Below are positions 7,658 to 16,529 of a DNA stretch of 64,000 nt, piece by piece. Made by a program: the position numbers and the translations under genes. The notes below the pieces were generated by a model that saw nothing but the letters and a program-made list of their open reading frames with translations, searched no databases and was not told where the DNA came from. The first letter of the stretch is position 1. Each line of letters starts with the position of its first letter. The stretch lies in contig DHVX01000043.1 in assembly GCA_002412885.1 (NCBI GenBank), positions 1 to 64,000 on the forward strand, given 5' to 3'. Source of the stretch: Bacteroidales bacterium UBA5197. Its GTDB lineage: Bacteria > Bacteroidota > Bacteroidia > Bacteroidales > Lentimicrobiaceae.

Positions 7658-9796
7658 TTATTTCCGTCGGAATAATCTTGTAATATTTTTTCCGATTTCA
7701 TCAAGCTTTTCAATTGGCTCTAGCAGGGAAGGATTATTAAGGTCGATTGTCTCATTGTCAGTTACACCAATTTGCATTGGATAAACAAGAATAAAACTAT
7801 TTGACTGAAAATATTTGTTAAGGTAGAACGGTATATTTATCATATTTTCGTGATACGATGGCTTATGCACCCTGCTTAGCACAATTATAAGGTTATCATC
7901 TGTTTTTAAATCACGGGCAATAATCAGAAAATCATTCCAATCATCAAATATTTTAAAATCTGCATCAATCGGGTGTTTTGATTGAATTTCCTTTATGACT
8001 TTGATGGTATTTTCATTTGCATAGAAAACCAGTCTGGAGCCTGAATTTCTGGAAATATTCCAGACTTTCAGAAGCCAGAACGGAAATCCGATTTCTTTTT
8101 CGGCATTTTGAGGAACAATAACCACATGATTTTTGATTGTCGAAATTGGTTGTACCGGCTTATATACAAGCGTAGTTGTATTGCATTTTGACAATATCCC
8201 TTCGGTTAATTTGCCAAGAAAGGATTCAGTTATCCCTTTTTTTACATGAAGTCCCAGCACTAAGTCTGTTATTTTTTGTTCCTTAATAACTGATGTGATT
8301 CCATTGACAATATTCAGATCATACCGCAATAATTTATTTAACTTTATATCTGTGGCTGATGCAGTGATTACTGCCCTGTCAAGTAATTTTTTGGCACTAA
8401 CATCAGATTCATTTTCACTGTTGATGATTTTAAGGGCAAACAATCCATTGATATTTTCCTTTGACTTTATTATTGTACTTAAGTTAATTAATTCATCAAT
8501 GGTGTCAGGATTACTGATAGGAATTAAGATTCTTTCATTATTGACACTATCATCGCTTTCCGCAATAGATGATTCAGCCAGCGAAATGTTTTTCCCCCCT
8601 TTTTGAGCTGCAAAAGAGGCAATGGTGCAGGTTATAAGAATCATTATGATTGTACCGTTCAAAATGCTTTCATTCAATAAGCGGATAGGCTCACCATTTT
8701 CTGTTTCACCAATTATTACATTATAAGCAACAAGAATAGCAGCAAGAGTTGCTGCGGCCTGTGCATTGCTCAATCCAAAGATTATCCGGCGCTCATCAAT
8801 GGAATAATTGAAGGTTTTTTGTGTGAGCCAGGCAGCTATGTATTTGGCCGAAGTTGCAACTATTGTCATTACTGCAGCAACTTTGATGGTTTCAAAATCT
8901 GTAAAGAATGCCCGGTAATCGACAAGCATTCCAACACCTATTAAAAAAAACGGAATAAAAACAGCGTTACCAACGAATTCAATTCTATTCATTAAAGGTG
9001 AAGTAGATGGAATCAGCCGGTTGAGTGCCAGACCCGACAAAAATGCTCCGATAATTGCCTCAATGCCCGCTGCTTCAGCGAGCACAGCGCCAAGAAAAAC
9101 CATAACAAGCACAAAAATATATTGGGAAACATTGTCCTGATATCGCTTCAGAAACCAACGTCCTATTATTGGAAAAAGAAACATGACGATTAAGCCAAAA
9201 ACCAGGATGGAAATCGAGAGTCTGGTCCAGAATGCCTGGTTTACTTCGCCTGTTGCCATGCCCACGATAACAGCCAGCACCAGAAGAGCAAGCGTGTCTG
9301 TTATCATTGTACCTCCGATGGAGATATTAACAGCTCGATTTTTTGTTACTCCCAATTTGGCAATTATCGGGTAAGCAATCAATGTATGCGATGCAAACAT
9401 ACTGGCCAGCAAAACCGATGCAAGAACAGAAAGATTTAAAATATATAATCCTGACAATGTGCCAAGAGTCATTGGGATTATAAAGGTGTACAATCCGAAC
9501 ACCAGACTTTTATTGCTGTTTTTTTTAAATTCAGCCAGATCTATTTCCAGTCCAGCCAGAAACATAATGTACAACAAACCTGCTGTCCCTGATAAAATAA
9601 TACTGCTATCGCGCATAAGGAGGTTAAACCCGTTTGGCCCGATAATAGCTCCGGCAATGATAAGTCCAAGAATATGGGGAATCTTGAGTTTATTTAAAAG
9701 AATAGGAGCAGCCAGTATAATGATCAGTATAACCAGAAATTTCAGCACTGGATTTTCCAGAGGAAGTGCAAAATCCAATATGTTCAGTAGAATCAT
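7658..9796 (-). CDS. CPA2-type cation:proton antiporter with C-terminal USP-like domain
   Basis: 712 residues. Residues about 1-400 hold 12 or so membrane segments with the CPA2 pattern (PHILGLIIAGAIIGPNG near the N-terminus, AGIEAIIGAFLSGLALNRL, FIPFFLIGVGMLVDYRAFF). Residues about 420-700 are soluble and resemble universal-stress-protein folds (NNERILIPISNP; HVVIVPQNAEKE). It likely exchanges Na+ or K+ for protons at the inner membrane, with nucleotide or stress control through the C-terminus. Its ATG overlaps the stop of the short upstream TrkA-C-like fragment by 4 bp (ATGA). Confidence 0.93.
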   Translation of the reverse strand: MILLNILDFALPLENPVLKFLVILIIILAAPILLNKLKIPHILGLIIAGAIIGPNGFNLLMRDSSIILSGTAGLLYIMFLAGLEIDLAEFKKNSNKSLVFGLYTFIIPMTLGTLSGLYILNLSVLASVLLASMFASHTLIAYPIIAKLGVTKNRAVNISIGGTMITDTLALLVLAVIVGMATGEVNQAFWTRLSISILVFGLIVMFLFPIIGRWFLKRYQDNVSQYIFVLVMVFLGAVLAEAAGIEAIIGAFLSGLALNRLIPSTSPLMNRIEFVGNAVFIPFFLIGVGMLVDYRAFFTDFETIKVAAVMTIVATSAKYIAAWLTQKTFNYSIDERRIIFGLSNAQAAATLAAILVAYNVIIGETENGEPIRLLNESILNGTIIMILITCTIASFAAQKGGKNISLAESSIAESDDSVNNERILIPISNPDTIDELINLSTIIKSKENINGLFALKIINSENESDVSAKKLLDRAVITASATDIKLNKLLRYDLNIVNGITSVIKEQKITDLVLGLHVKKGITESFLGKLTEGILSKCNTTTLVYKPVQPISTIKNHVVIVPQNAEKEIGFPFWLLKVWNISRNSGSRLVFYANENTIKVIKEIQSKHPIDADFKIFDDWNDFLIIARDLKTDDNLIIVLSRVHKPSYHENMINIPFYLNKYFQSNSFILVYPMQIGVTDNETIDLNNPSLLEPIEKLDEIGKNITRLFRRK

Positions 9797-9987
9797 ACCT
9801 CTCTCTTATTTGTTCTGCAAAAGTAGTCAAATAGGAGTAATGTCAGGAATTCAAATATATATATGTCTTCATTGTGCCCGTACAATACCAAAATATCTCC
9901 TTCAGCAAGGAGAGTATGGGCAGATGCAACGCCTTCAATCTGCAATTTTGATGATTTTCTGAATAAATCTATAATACACTGAGGCAA
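9793..9987 (-). pseudogene. Remnant of a TrkA-C/RCK-type regulatory domain
   Basis: 64 codons from a TTG. The stretch QIEGVASAHTLLAEGDILVLYG plus HNEDIYIFE reads like the last third of a TrkA-C (RCK-C) domain, the ligand-sensing module of K+ channels and Kef-type antiporters. Its N-terminal part is missing: upstream, the frame runs into the terminator hairpin of the ROK gene within about 10 bp. The tail LTLLLFDYFCRTNKREV does not fit the domain. It ends in an ATGA overlap with the CPA2 antiporter start, so it may once have been the coupled regulatory gene. Calling it a decayed gene rather than a short functional peptide is inference. Confidence 0.5.
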
Positions 9988-9990
9988 TTT

Positions 9991-10023
9991 AAAAAAATCC
10001 CGGCTATGGGAATAACCGGGATT
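9991..10023 (-). terminator. Intrinsic terminator after the ROK kinase gene
   Basis: On the minus strand, AATCCCGG (rev-comp of 10016-10023) pairs with CCGGGATT (rev-comp of 9996-10003). The 8-bp stem runs into a seven-T tract at 9991-9997. It lies 34 bp past the ROK stop codon. Confidence 0.85.
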
Positions 10024-10057
10024 ATAAAAATTTAACTGAAAGCTTTATGAGCGAGCT

Positions 10058-11161
10058 TTAGCTATCCAGTTTGTGCAATGCAAAAGCATAAGCGCCAATT
10101 GATACAGCCTTTGAAGTTCCGAGCCTGCTTACGCCTACTCCGATTCTTTTCATCGGGTCATATTGTATACGTCGGGTGCTGAAAGGAATCCTGATTTCGC
10201 GGGTATCGCCTTCGTAAAATTTCTGAAATTCAGCTTCATCTTCAAGATTGAAAGCTTTGATTTCCATACGATCGAGTGCTGTGCCAACAATGGTGGTAAA
10301 ATTGCTGTTCATTTCATCAACCAGGCGTTGAAGGAACAATGGATGCGCTCCTGCAAGTCCGCCACCAATAACCACAAGTCCGTCAATCATAGTTATTGCG
10401 TTTGCAATAGAATCTCCGGCTACTTCAGCCATACGGTGAAATGCAGTAGTTGCAGCTTGTTTGTTGCCTTCGCGTAAGCCCATTCCGATTTCAAAAATTT
10501 CGCGTGGTTCGGGGCATGTGTCAAATTCGTGATTTGTTTCGCGGCAAAAAATACGTTTTATGCCACGTATGCTCACATTTTCCTCTACACTGGCATTGGT
10601 GTGCAACTTGTTTCTCATGCGGTTGATTTCGCCCTGAGCCGAGTTGTCGCCAAGGAAAAGTTCTCCGCGACTTACAATACCGCCGCCGTATCCGGTACCA
10701 AAGGTAACTCCAAGCAGATTTTGATAGGTTTTTGGGCTTTTGCTGCTGCTGATGCGGCTGTTGATTTCGGGCAATAATCCCGCAATAGCTTCACCATAAG
10801 CAAACAAATCGCCATCATTGTTAATAAACACGGGAATGCCGAATTTTTCTTCGAGCATTGGGCCTAGTGCCACTCCGCCACGAAAAGTGGGGAGATTCTC
10901 AAGATCACCGATAATGCCTAGTTCATACTCAGCGGGCCCTGGAAAACAAAAGCTGATGGCAACCGGAGTAACGTTGAGTTTTGCCTTAACTTCATTAAAT
11001 CCCTGAATGATTTTGTTGAGCACAATTTCAAGGGTATTCCCTTCAGCAGGAATGCTGATGGGATCAATTATTTCCTGCTCTGCCTGCACGGCCGAGAATA
11101 CAAAGTTGGTTCCCCCTGCATCCAGGGTCATCACCACACGTTTATCTTCGTTGTATCGCAT
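10058..11161 (-). CDS. ROK family sugar kinase (glucokinase-like)
   Basis: 367 residues. ATP-binding and sugar-binding patterns of the ROK superfamily are clear: VVMTLDAGGTNFVFSAV at the N-terminus (phosphate loop), FINNDGDLFAYGEA near 115 (catalytic Asp), GTGYGGGIV near 155, and GLVVIGGGLAGA near 265. The usual ROK zinc motif (CxCGxxGC) is not seen; only two cysteines occur in the CRETNHEFDTC region. It likely phosphorylates glucose or a related sugar in the cytoplasm. Transcribed alone, with its own terminator downstream. Confidence 0.9.
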   Translation of the reverse strand: MRYNEDKRVVMTLDAGGTNFVFSAVQAEQEIIDPISIPAEGNTLEIVLNKIIQGFNEVKAKLNVTPVAISFCFPGPAEYELGIIGDLENLPTFRGGVALGPMLEEKFGIPVFINNDGDLFAYGEAIAGLLPEINSRISSSKSPKTYQNLLGVTFGTGYGGGIVSRGELFLGDNSAQGEINRMRNKLHTNASVEENVSIRGIKRIFCRETNHEFDTCPEPREIFEIGMGLREGNKQAATTAFHRMAEVAGDSIANAITMIDGLVVIGGGLAGAHPLFLQRLVDEMNSNFTTIVGTALDRMEIKAFNLEDEAEFQKFYEGDTREIRIPFSTRRIQYDPMKRIGVGVSRLGTSKAVSIGAYAFALHKLDS

Positions 11162-11314
11162 GATTATTTAATTTTTTTCAAATTTATTTTTTTTGACGGG
11201 CCTAAGTGTAAAACATACACCTACTTTTCATTGGCGAAAGTACAACATGAAAGGAGAAATACAAAAATAATAAATAAAATACCGGCAAAAAAATCATAAA
11301 TCGATTTGCAAGAC

Positions 11315-11929
11315 TTATTTATACTGCAATGTACCGTTAATCTTTTTTTTACAGGCATTTTCAATCTGCAGTATTCGTTCTTCTTTGCGGTTCTCAAACA
11401 GCTTGTTAATAAGGACAATGCACTCGTTAAAATTGCCGAGATTCCGATGCAATTCCGCAATAATCAGGATTTCATCCTCATTTGATTTATCCAGCAGATT
11501 GATCAGTGCTTCTGCATTTTGCCGGTATTCAGGTGAAATAGCAAAAGTGGAAGGCATTTCATCTTTCCAGGGATGGTTATTCAATTTCTGCCAAAGTCTT
11601 TTCCGGAGGTATATTTCTTCGTTTGTATTTATATATATTTTTTTTTCAATGGCCTCGAGCAGTTCGCTTTTGCTGAGGTGTTCAACAGTTGGCAGTCCAT
11701 CAGCATCCTCGTAATTCAAGGCTTCGTGGTATGGAGAGTTGCTGATGTTGAATATGGTGTTGCATTCAGTGCAACGGGTAAAAACTACCTGATCGGGTAA
11801 CATGGGAGCGAAAAAACTTCCATCGCTCCAGAAATGGCCGCCAAATGTGTTGCCGGAAAGTATGCTGGTTTTTGTGTAATTCGTATTGCATACAGGGCAT
11901 TGAATGATAATGGGGTTACCTATAATCAT
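11315..11929 (-). CDS. Zinc-ribbon protein with helical C-terminus, function unknown
   Basis: 204 residues. Four cysteines in two CxxC pairs (C11/C14 in CPVC and C53/C56 in CTEC) suggest a zinc ribbon at residues about 9-60. The remainder is charged and helical, with a TPR-like stretch (LIIAELHRNLGNFNECIVLINKL, counted as two helices). I do not recognise a named family. It is monocistronic between the ROK gene and a small GNAT gene. A protein-interaction or DNA/RNA-binding role is possible but unsupported. Confidence 0.7.
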   Translation of the reverse strand: MIIGNPIIIQCPVCNTNYTKTSILSGNTFGGHFWSDGSFFAPMLPDQVVFTRCTECNTIFNISNSPYHEALNYEDADGLPTVEHLSKSELLEAIEKKIYINTNEEIYLRKRLWQKLNNHPWKDEMPSTFAISPEYRQNAEALINLLDKSNEDEILIIAELHRNLGNFNECIVLINKLFENRKEERILQIENACKKKINGTLQYK

Positions 11930-12039
11930 ATAGTTGATTTTTAAGTAAAGGTATTAAAAACAAAAATCCGTTTTTTGATCCATCACTTAAAAAACATGTC
12001 AGTCAGTCGTTTATTATTGTATATGTATTGTGATGATGC

Positions 12040-12324
12040 TTATTCATAAAGCACATCTCTGATTTCTTCTACCTTATTAAAGGTTGCGACTACAAAGGGG
12101 CAGAGTGGCTGAATTTTCAGGTTTCGTTCGCGGGCTAGTTTTACAATGCGGTCAAGTAATTTCCGGCCGGCTCCCTGACCTCTCAATGAATCATCAACCA
12201 TGGTATGGTCAACAATAATGTAATCATCTCCGCCTTTTACCCAAGTCATTTCGGCGAGATTTCTTTCGCCATCACTCATAAAAACGATGCCTTTGCCGGT
12301 GGATTCAGATATTTGTATTTCCAT
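12040..12324 (-). CDS. Small GNAT-fold N-acetyltransferase (YjdJ/GTLP3-like)
   Basis: 94 residues, matching the short acetyltransferase family with a reduced GNAT core. Visible features are the VDHTMVDDSLRGQGAGRKLL acetyl-CoA-binding segment (R/QxxGxG/A) near 38-57 and the conserved ending CPFVVATFNKVEE near 75. Substrate unknown; several members act on small metabolites or protein N-termini. Upstream lies a 393-bp divergent spacer towards the GNAT-nitrilase gene. Confidence 0.85.
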   Translation of the reverse strand: MEIQISESTGKGIVFMSDGERNLAEMTWVKGGDDYIIVDHTMVDDSLRGQGAGRKLLDRIVKLARERNLKIQPLCPFVVATFNKVEEIRDVLYE

Positions 12325-12717
12325 AAAATGTTGTTGTTAAAGGTTGTTCAGTTTAAACAGCAACAGAAGGTTTATTGTTGACTTATTTCGCAAATTCACT
12401 GATTATTCAATAAGTGAAATATGGTAATGTTGCTTTCTCAATTCTGAAACCAATCCGGCGATTGCTTGTTTTTTAAGTGATTGAGTTTGTTTTTGTGATT
12501 TTTGGCCTGGTCAGTTTTCAGCATTTATCTACTGCTTTGCTAAAAGAGAGTAACTTTGCAACCTCTGGCGGATATCTGATTTGTTTCGCGATTGAACCGG
12601 CCAAATAAGTAATTGCCAGATTCACCTGAGCATGCAGTGTTGTTGAATTCAGAAATGAATTCTTCGGCACTTCACTGATTTTACAGAGGGCCGGAGTTTG
12701 ATTGATGGCTTCATAAA
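12325..12717. other. Divergent intergenic region
   Basis: 393 bp between two divergently read genes. Mostly AT-rich. A 72-codon minus-strand frame (12518-12736) overlaps the next gene's start but has no recognisable domain or ribosome binding site, so I do not call it. Promoters for both neighbours must lie here, but I could not place them with confidence. Confidence 0.5.
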
Positions 12718-14310
12718 ATGAGATCTTGCGAAGCAATGGATCATATTGAAACCTTAATGATTAAAAAAAATCCAGAAATGAAAGAGATAGAAAACATTGA
12801 ATTGACTTTTTTAAAGGTTAGTGATTATCCGGAACTTAAAGAAGCAATGATTGAGGCATATGCCGGAATGCCCAATGAATATTGGGAAGAAGAGCATATT
12901 AAATCTCTGGTAACCCGTTTCCCCGAAGGGCAGGTAGTCATCAAGGTTAACAATCAATTGGCTGGATGTGCATTGTCTATCATAGTTGATTATTATAAAT
13001 TCGGGAATCAACACACTTATAAAGAAATTACCGGGGGTTATTCGTTCAACACCCATACATCAAACGGCGATATTCTGTATGGCATTGATGTATTTATTAA
13101 ACCGGAGTTCAGAGGTTTGAGATTGGGCCGTCGTTTGTACGATTACCGTAAGGAGTTGTGCGAGCGCTTGAATCTGAAAGGCATAGCATTTGGCGGCAGA
13201 ATCCCCAATTATCATAATTATGCTGATCAAATATCCCCGAAGGAGTACATTGACAAAGTAAAAAGGACCGAAATTGATGATCCGGTATTTAATTTTCACA
13301 TATCCAATGATTTCTATCCATCAAAGGTGCTTAAAAATTATCTTGAAGGCGATTCAGAATCCAACGATTATGCGGTATTGCTGAAATGGGATAATATCTT
13401 TTATGAACGACTGAATAAAAAGGCACTCACAACCAAGAGAGTTGTAAGACTTGGACTAATTCAGTGGCAAATGCGCCCTTACAATGATTTGGATGGTTTA
13501 ATGCAGCAAGTGGAGTATTTTGTTGAATCAGTTTCCAGATACAGGGCTGATTTCGCATTGTTCCCCGAATTTTTCAATGCACCGCTGATGGCTGAAAATA
13601 ATCATTTATCGGAACCGGAAGCCATTAGAGAACTGGCCAAACATACAGCTGCCATCGTCAGGAAGTTTTCAGAACTTGCCATTTCATATAACATCAATAT
13701 TATATCGGGAAGCATGCCTGAAATGGAAAATGACAGGCTTTACAATGTTGGATATCTGTGCAAAAGAGACGGAACCGTTGAAAGTTATGAGAAACTTCAC
13801 ATTACTCCCGACGAAGCTCAGCTTTGGGGCATGGAAGGCGGAAGTTCGATGAAGGTTTTTGATACCGACTGCGGCAAAATCGGGATTCTGATATGTTATG
13901 ATGTGGAATTTCCTGAATTGAGCAGGTTGCTTGCCGATGATGGCATGGACATTCTGTTTGTTCCGTTTCTCACCGATACGCAAAACGGGTTTTCGAGGGT
14001 CAGGCATTGTGCACAAGCCAGAGCCATTGAAAATGAGTGTTATGTGGCTATTGCCGGTAGCGTTGGGAATCTGCCAAAGGTTCACAATATGGATATTCAG
14101 TTTGCCCAATCTATTGTTTTTACACCTTGCGATTTTGCTTTTCCAAGCAATGGAGTTAAAGCTGAAGCAACGCCGAATACTGAAATGATTCTGATTGCTG
14201 ATGTTGATCTTGATCTGCTCAGAGAACTCAACCAGTTTGGAAGTGTCAGAAACCTGAAAGACAGGCGAAAAGACCTGTATGATCTGAAAAGGAAGAAATT
14301 CGGACAGTAA
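12718..14310 (+). CDS. Bifunctional GNAT acetyltransferase / nitrilase-superfamily (carbon-nitrogen) hydrolase
   Basis: 530 residues from the first ATG. Alternative in-frame starts at 12757 or 12778 would drop 13 or 20 residues, and the family resemblance begins only at about ENIELTFLKV, so a later start is quite possible. Residues about 25-200 are a GNAT domain (YGIDVFIKPEFRGLRLGRRLY as the acetyl-CoA loop). Residues about 240-515 are a nitrilase-fold amidase with the full catalytic triad: Glu in ALFPEFFNAP, Lys in YEKLHITPDE, Cys in GILICYDVEFPEL. The fusion is a known bacterial arrangement; the joint substrate is unknown. Cytoplasmic, no signal peptide. Confidence 0.92.
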   Translation: MRSCEAMDHIETLMIKKNPEMKEIENIELTFLKVSDYPELKEAMIEAYAGMPNEYWEEEHIKSLVTRFPEGQVVIKVNNQLAGCALSIIVDYYKFGNQHTYKEITGGYSFNTHTSNGDILYGIDVFIKPEFRGLRLGRRLYDYRKELCERLNLKGIAFGGRIPNYHNYADQISPKEYIDKVKRTEIDDPVFNFHISNDFYPSKVLKNYLEGDSESNDYAVLLKWDNIFYERLNKKALTTKRVVRLGLIQWQMRPYNDLDGLMQQVEYFVESVSRYRADFALFPEFFNAPLMAENNHLSEPEAIRELAKHTAAIVRKFSELAISYNINIISGSMPEMENDRLYNVGYLCKRDGTVESYEKLHITPDEAQLWGMEGGSSMKVFDTDCGKIGILICYDVEFPELSRLLADDGMDILFVPFLTDTQNGFSRVRHCAQARAIENECYVAIAGSVGNLPKVHNMDIQFAQSIVFTPCDFAFPSNGVKAEATPNTEMILIADVDLDLLRELNQFGSVRNLKDRRKDLYDLKRKKFGQ

Positions 14311-14315
14311 TCGTT

Positions 14316-14333
14316 GAGGTTGAGGTTAAGGTT
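14316..14333 (+). repeat. (RAGGYT) hexamer tandem repeat, short copy
   Basis: Three hexamers (GAGGTT, GAGGTT, AAGGTT) start 5 bp after the stop codon of the GNAT-nitrilase gene, with a further GAGGTT at 14359. The same hexamer family forms a 12-unit array after the S4-domain gene at 51676-51747. A 14-bp palindrome TCACTCCGGAGTGA lies at 14377-14390. Confidence 0.8.
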
Positions 14334-14484
14334 GTGCTTCGACTACGCTCAGCAACCGAGGTTGAGGTGTGGCAGGTCACTCCGGAGTGAAGAGTCTCTG
14401 AAATCTTATCAGGATTTCCACAAAAAAAAATGTTATTTTTAAAACGTTCTGTAGCGATTAAGAACCTGATAGTTTTAACTGATA

Positions 14485-14601
14485 CCTTAAATCCGAAGGA
14501 ATATCGATGATTCGTTGAAAGTCAGGGCTTGGCTTGATTTTACCTTTTTTTTGCACAACAGTTGCTTTCAATCAGTCAAACCCTGACTTGCGGATTTAAG
14601 G
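14485..14601. repeat. Nested inverted repeat in the 506-bp spacer before the GH19 gene
   Basis: Perfect outer arms CCTTAAATCCG (14485-14495) and CGGATTTAAGG (14591-14601) enclose perfect inner arms AAGTCAGGG (14519-14527) and CCCTGACTT (14581-14589). The left side has 23 extra bases between the arms, the right side one. No open frame lies inside. It may be a decayed miniature element or a structured transcript end. The rest of 14311-14816 is AT-rich and holds no gene I can support. Confidence 0.75.
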
Positions 14602-14816
14602 CGATAACAAAAATATTATTTGTAATTAGTCTAAATAAACATAATATGCATTATATTTGTCGCACTTCCACTCAATACTCAGGATCCATGCACTGATCCG
14701 GCTCCATTCTCTCTGAAATGCTGCATACCGTTAAATTTTTCTCAGTTTTCGAATAATTTTTTGATTTCTAAAAGTCATTAGTTCTCAGATTTGGTATTCA
14801 TCAAACCCTGAAAGAA

Positions 14817-15632
14817 ATGCTATTGCAACAAGGATCAACCGGTAATGAAGTAAAGAAACTCCAGGCCAGGTTAGGCGTTAACAATACCGGAACCTTCGGG
14901 CCGATAACCGATGGAAAGGTAAAGGAGTGGCAAAGTCAGAATGGCTTGACTGCCAATGGAATAGTCGATGACCTGATGTGGGCAAAGTTATTTCCCATGC
15001 ATGGTTTGAACGGAGGAAGCATCTCCCCTGCAGAATTTAAACTGGAAAAGCTCCGGGGTTTAATACCCGATGGTGTAATCAATCAATTGCCCGATACCGC
15101 TGCCAGATTCAACATCAGCAATGTTTACAGGCTTGCTCACTTTTTGGCTCAATGTGGCCACGAGAGTGGTGGATTTAAGGTGGTTGAAGAAAACCTAAGC
15201 TATTCAGCGGATAGACTTAGGGTAGTCTTTCCCGGAATTTTTGAAGGTGGACTGGCCGAAATTTATGCACGCAATCCCCAAAAAACGGCATCAAGAGCTT
15301 ATGCGAACAAAATCGGAAATGGTGATGAAGCCAGTGGTGATGGATATACGTTTCGTGGCCGGGGATACATACAGTTGACAGGCCGTGGGAATTACAAAAA
15401 ATTTGCCGGTTATATCGGCGAAGATACAGAGCTTAATCCAGGGCTGGTAGCTACGAAATATCCGCTGGCCTCAGCGGCTTTTTTCTTTGGGTCCAGAAAT
15501 ATATGGGATATATGTGATGGTGGTGACAGTCAGGCAGTTATTGTTCAGGTAACTAAAAAAGTAAACGCGAAGCTGCTTGGGCTTCAGGATAGAGTCAATC
15601 ATTTTAATCAATATTACAATTTGTTGAAATAG
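14817..15632 (+). CDS. Peptidoglycan-binding domain plus GH19 chitinase/endolysin
   Basis: 271 residues. Residues 1-60 are a PG_binding_1 domain (QGSTGNEVKKLQARLGV, then GPITDGKVKEWQSQNGL). Residues about 75-265 are a GH19 domain with the catalytic Glu region GHESGGF and the signature FRGRGYIQLTGRGNY. There is no signal peptide, as in phage-type endolysins, so export would need another route. A GAAAG motif just before the ATG is a better ribosome binding site than most genes here show. It is the first gene of a co-directional run with two membrane proteins and a secreted protease. It may derive from a phage, but no other phage gene is nearby. Confidence 0.92.
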   Translation: MLLQQGSTGNEVKKLQARLGVNNTGTFGPITDGKVKEWQSQNGLTANGIVDDLMWAKLFPMHGLNGGSISPAEFKLEKLRGLIPDGVINQLPDTAARFNISNVYRLAHFLAQCGHESGGFKVVEENLSYSADRLRVVFPGIFEGGLAEIYARNPQKTASRAYANKIGNGDEASGDGYTFRGRGYIQLTGRGNYKKFAGYIGEDTELNPGLVATKYPLASAAFFFGSRNIWDICDGGDSQAVIVQVTKKVNAKLLGLQDRVNHFNQYYNLLK

Positions 15633-15657
15633 TGGAATTTTAACACACTTTTTAAAT

Positions 15658-16503
15658 ATGGGAACAGAAGATAAAAAGTTAATAACCAGCATTAAACGTG
15701 CAACAATTCTGTCCGGAATCGGCATGGGATTACTTCTCGGAATCATTATGGGATTGTCCACCTCTGAGGTTGTAAAAACCATATTCGGGGTGCTTGCCGG
15801 ATTGATGGGTGCTTTCCTTGGATTTGACAAACGAAGCTACGCAGGGATGGAGGCATCAGAATATGAAAAAGAGAAATACAACACCCTTTTTACCGCCATG
15901 CGGGCAGGTTGGTTCGGACTAGCAGTTGTGTTCGGGATACTTTCAGGAATGTTGATCCGGACACAGGAGATTTTCGAATTATCGGTTGCAAAAAGGGTTA
16001 CCCAATGGACAAAAGCTGGTTATGATCCTGACTATGCCCGCAAACTGGTTACTTATAAAATATTTGCGATTGACCCGAATACCGGTGAACTGGGGCCCGT
16101 AACTGAAGTGCAAAAAGCAGGGATGGCTGCACTTTTCAACGCAGAGGACAGAGCTAGCCTTTGCGGAGCCATTGATACTGACAACTGGAACAACGACTGG
16201 CAAACAGCCAAAGATGCATTGCTCGAATTGAAAAATGAACCACTCACAAAACTGGTAGCGGCTATAGAATTTAATGTACCGGAGGATCAGCGATTTGATT
16301 TTTTAAAGGCACTTCGCATACTCGTGTGCGAGATGAAAATGAAAACAACCCGTTTTTGTGAACTGGGCTCTGATATCAGTAAATGGCAAGAGAACGAAGA
16401 TACTTCTCCCATAGCTAATGAGGTTGAGCGGCTTAACCCTGCAAATCAAAAAAGAATGATGGATGTACTTTCATCAATGGTTTGCCAGCTCGAAAAGGAT
16501 TGA
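15658..16503 (+). CDS. Membrane protein A, paralogue of the gene at 17971
   Basis: 281 residues, no recognised family. Three hydrophobic segments lie in the first 110 residues (GIGMGLLLGIIMGL; FGVLAGLMGAFLGF; WFGLAVVFGILSGMLI). They are followed by TQEIFELSVAKRVTQWTKAG and YDPDYARKLV. The same core appears in the protein at 17971 (GQETFRQLPANVVEKWVNAG then FTPEEARAMY), so the two are diverged paralogues sharing a QExF...W..AG...xxAR motif. Residues about 140-281 are soluble and helical, acidic at places. It lies 25 bp after the GH19 gene. Function unknown. Confidence 0.8.
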   Translation: MGTEDKKLITSIKRATILSGIGMGLLLGIIMGLSTSEVVKTIFGVLAGLMGAFLGFDKRSYAGMEASEYEKEKYNTLFTAMRAGWFGLAVVFGILSGMLIRTQEIFELSVAKRVTQWTKAGYDPDYARKLVTYKIFAIDPNTGELGPVTEVQKAGMAALFNAEDRASLCGAIDTDNWNNDWQTAKDALLELKNEPLTKLVAAIEFNVPEDQRFDFLKALRILVCEMKMKTTRFCELGSDISKWQENEDTSPIANEVERLNPANQKRMMDVLSSMVCQLEKD

Positions 16504-16529
16504 ATCACTTACACTTAAAAAGTAAAATT

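Noticed and set aside
11221..11460. 79-codon frame with a hydrophobic, Cys-rich tail next to the ROK gene
   Set aside because: It overlaps the zinc-ribbon gene in another frame on the same strand and shows no family features.
12518..12736. 72-codon minus-strand frame overlapping the GNAT-nitrilase start
   Set aside because: No domain, no ribosome binding site, and it overlaps a well-supported gene start.
14817..15632. GH19 gene as evidence for a prophage
   Set aside because: No capsid, tail, integrase or terminase genes nearby; a single endolysin-like gene is not enough.
16482..16529. Longer start for the trypsin-like protease
   Set aside because: The extension overlaps the end of membrane protein A and would bury the clear signal peptide starting at 16530.
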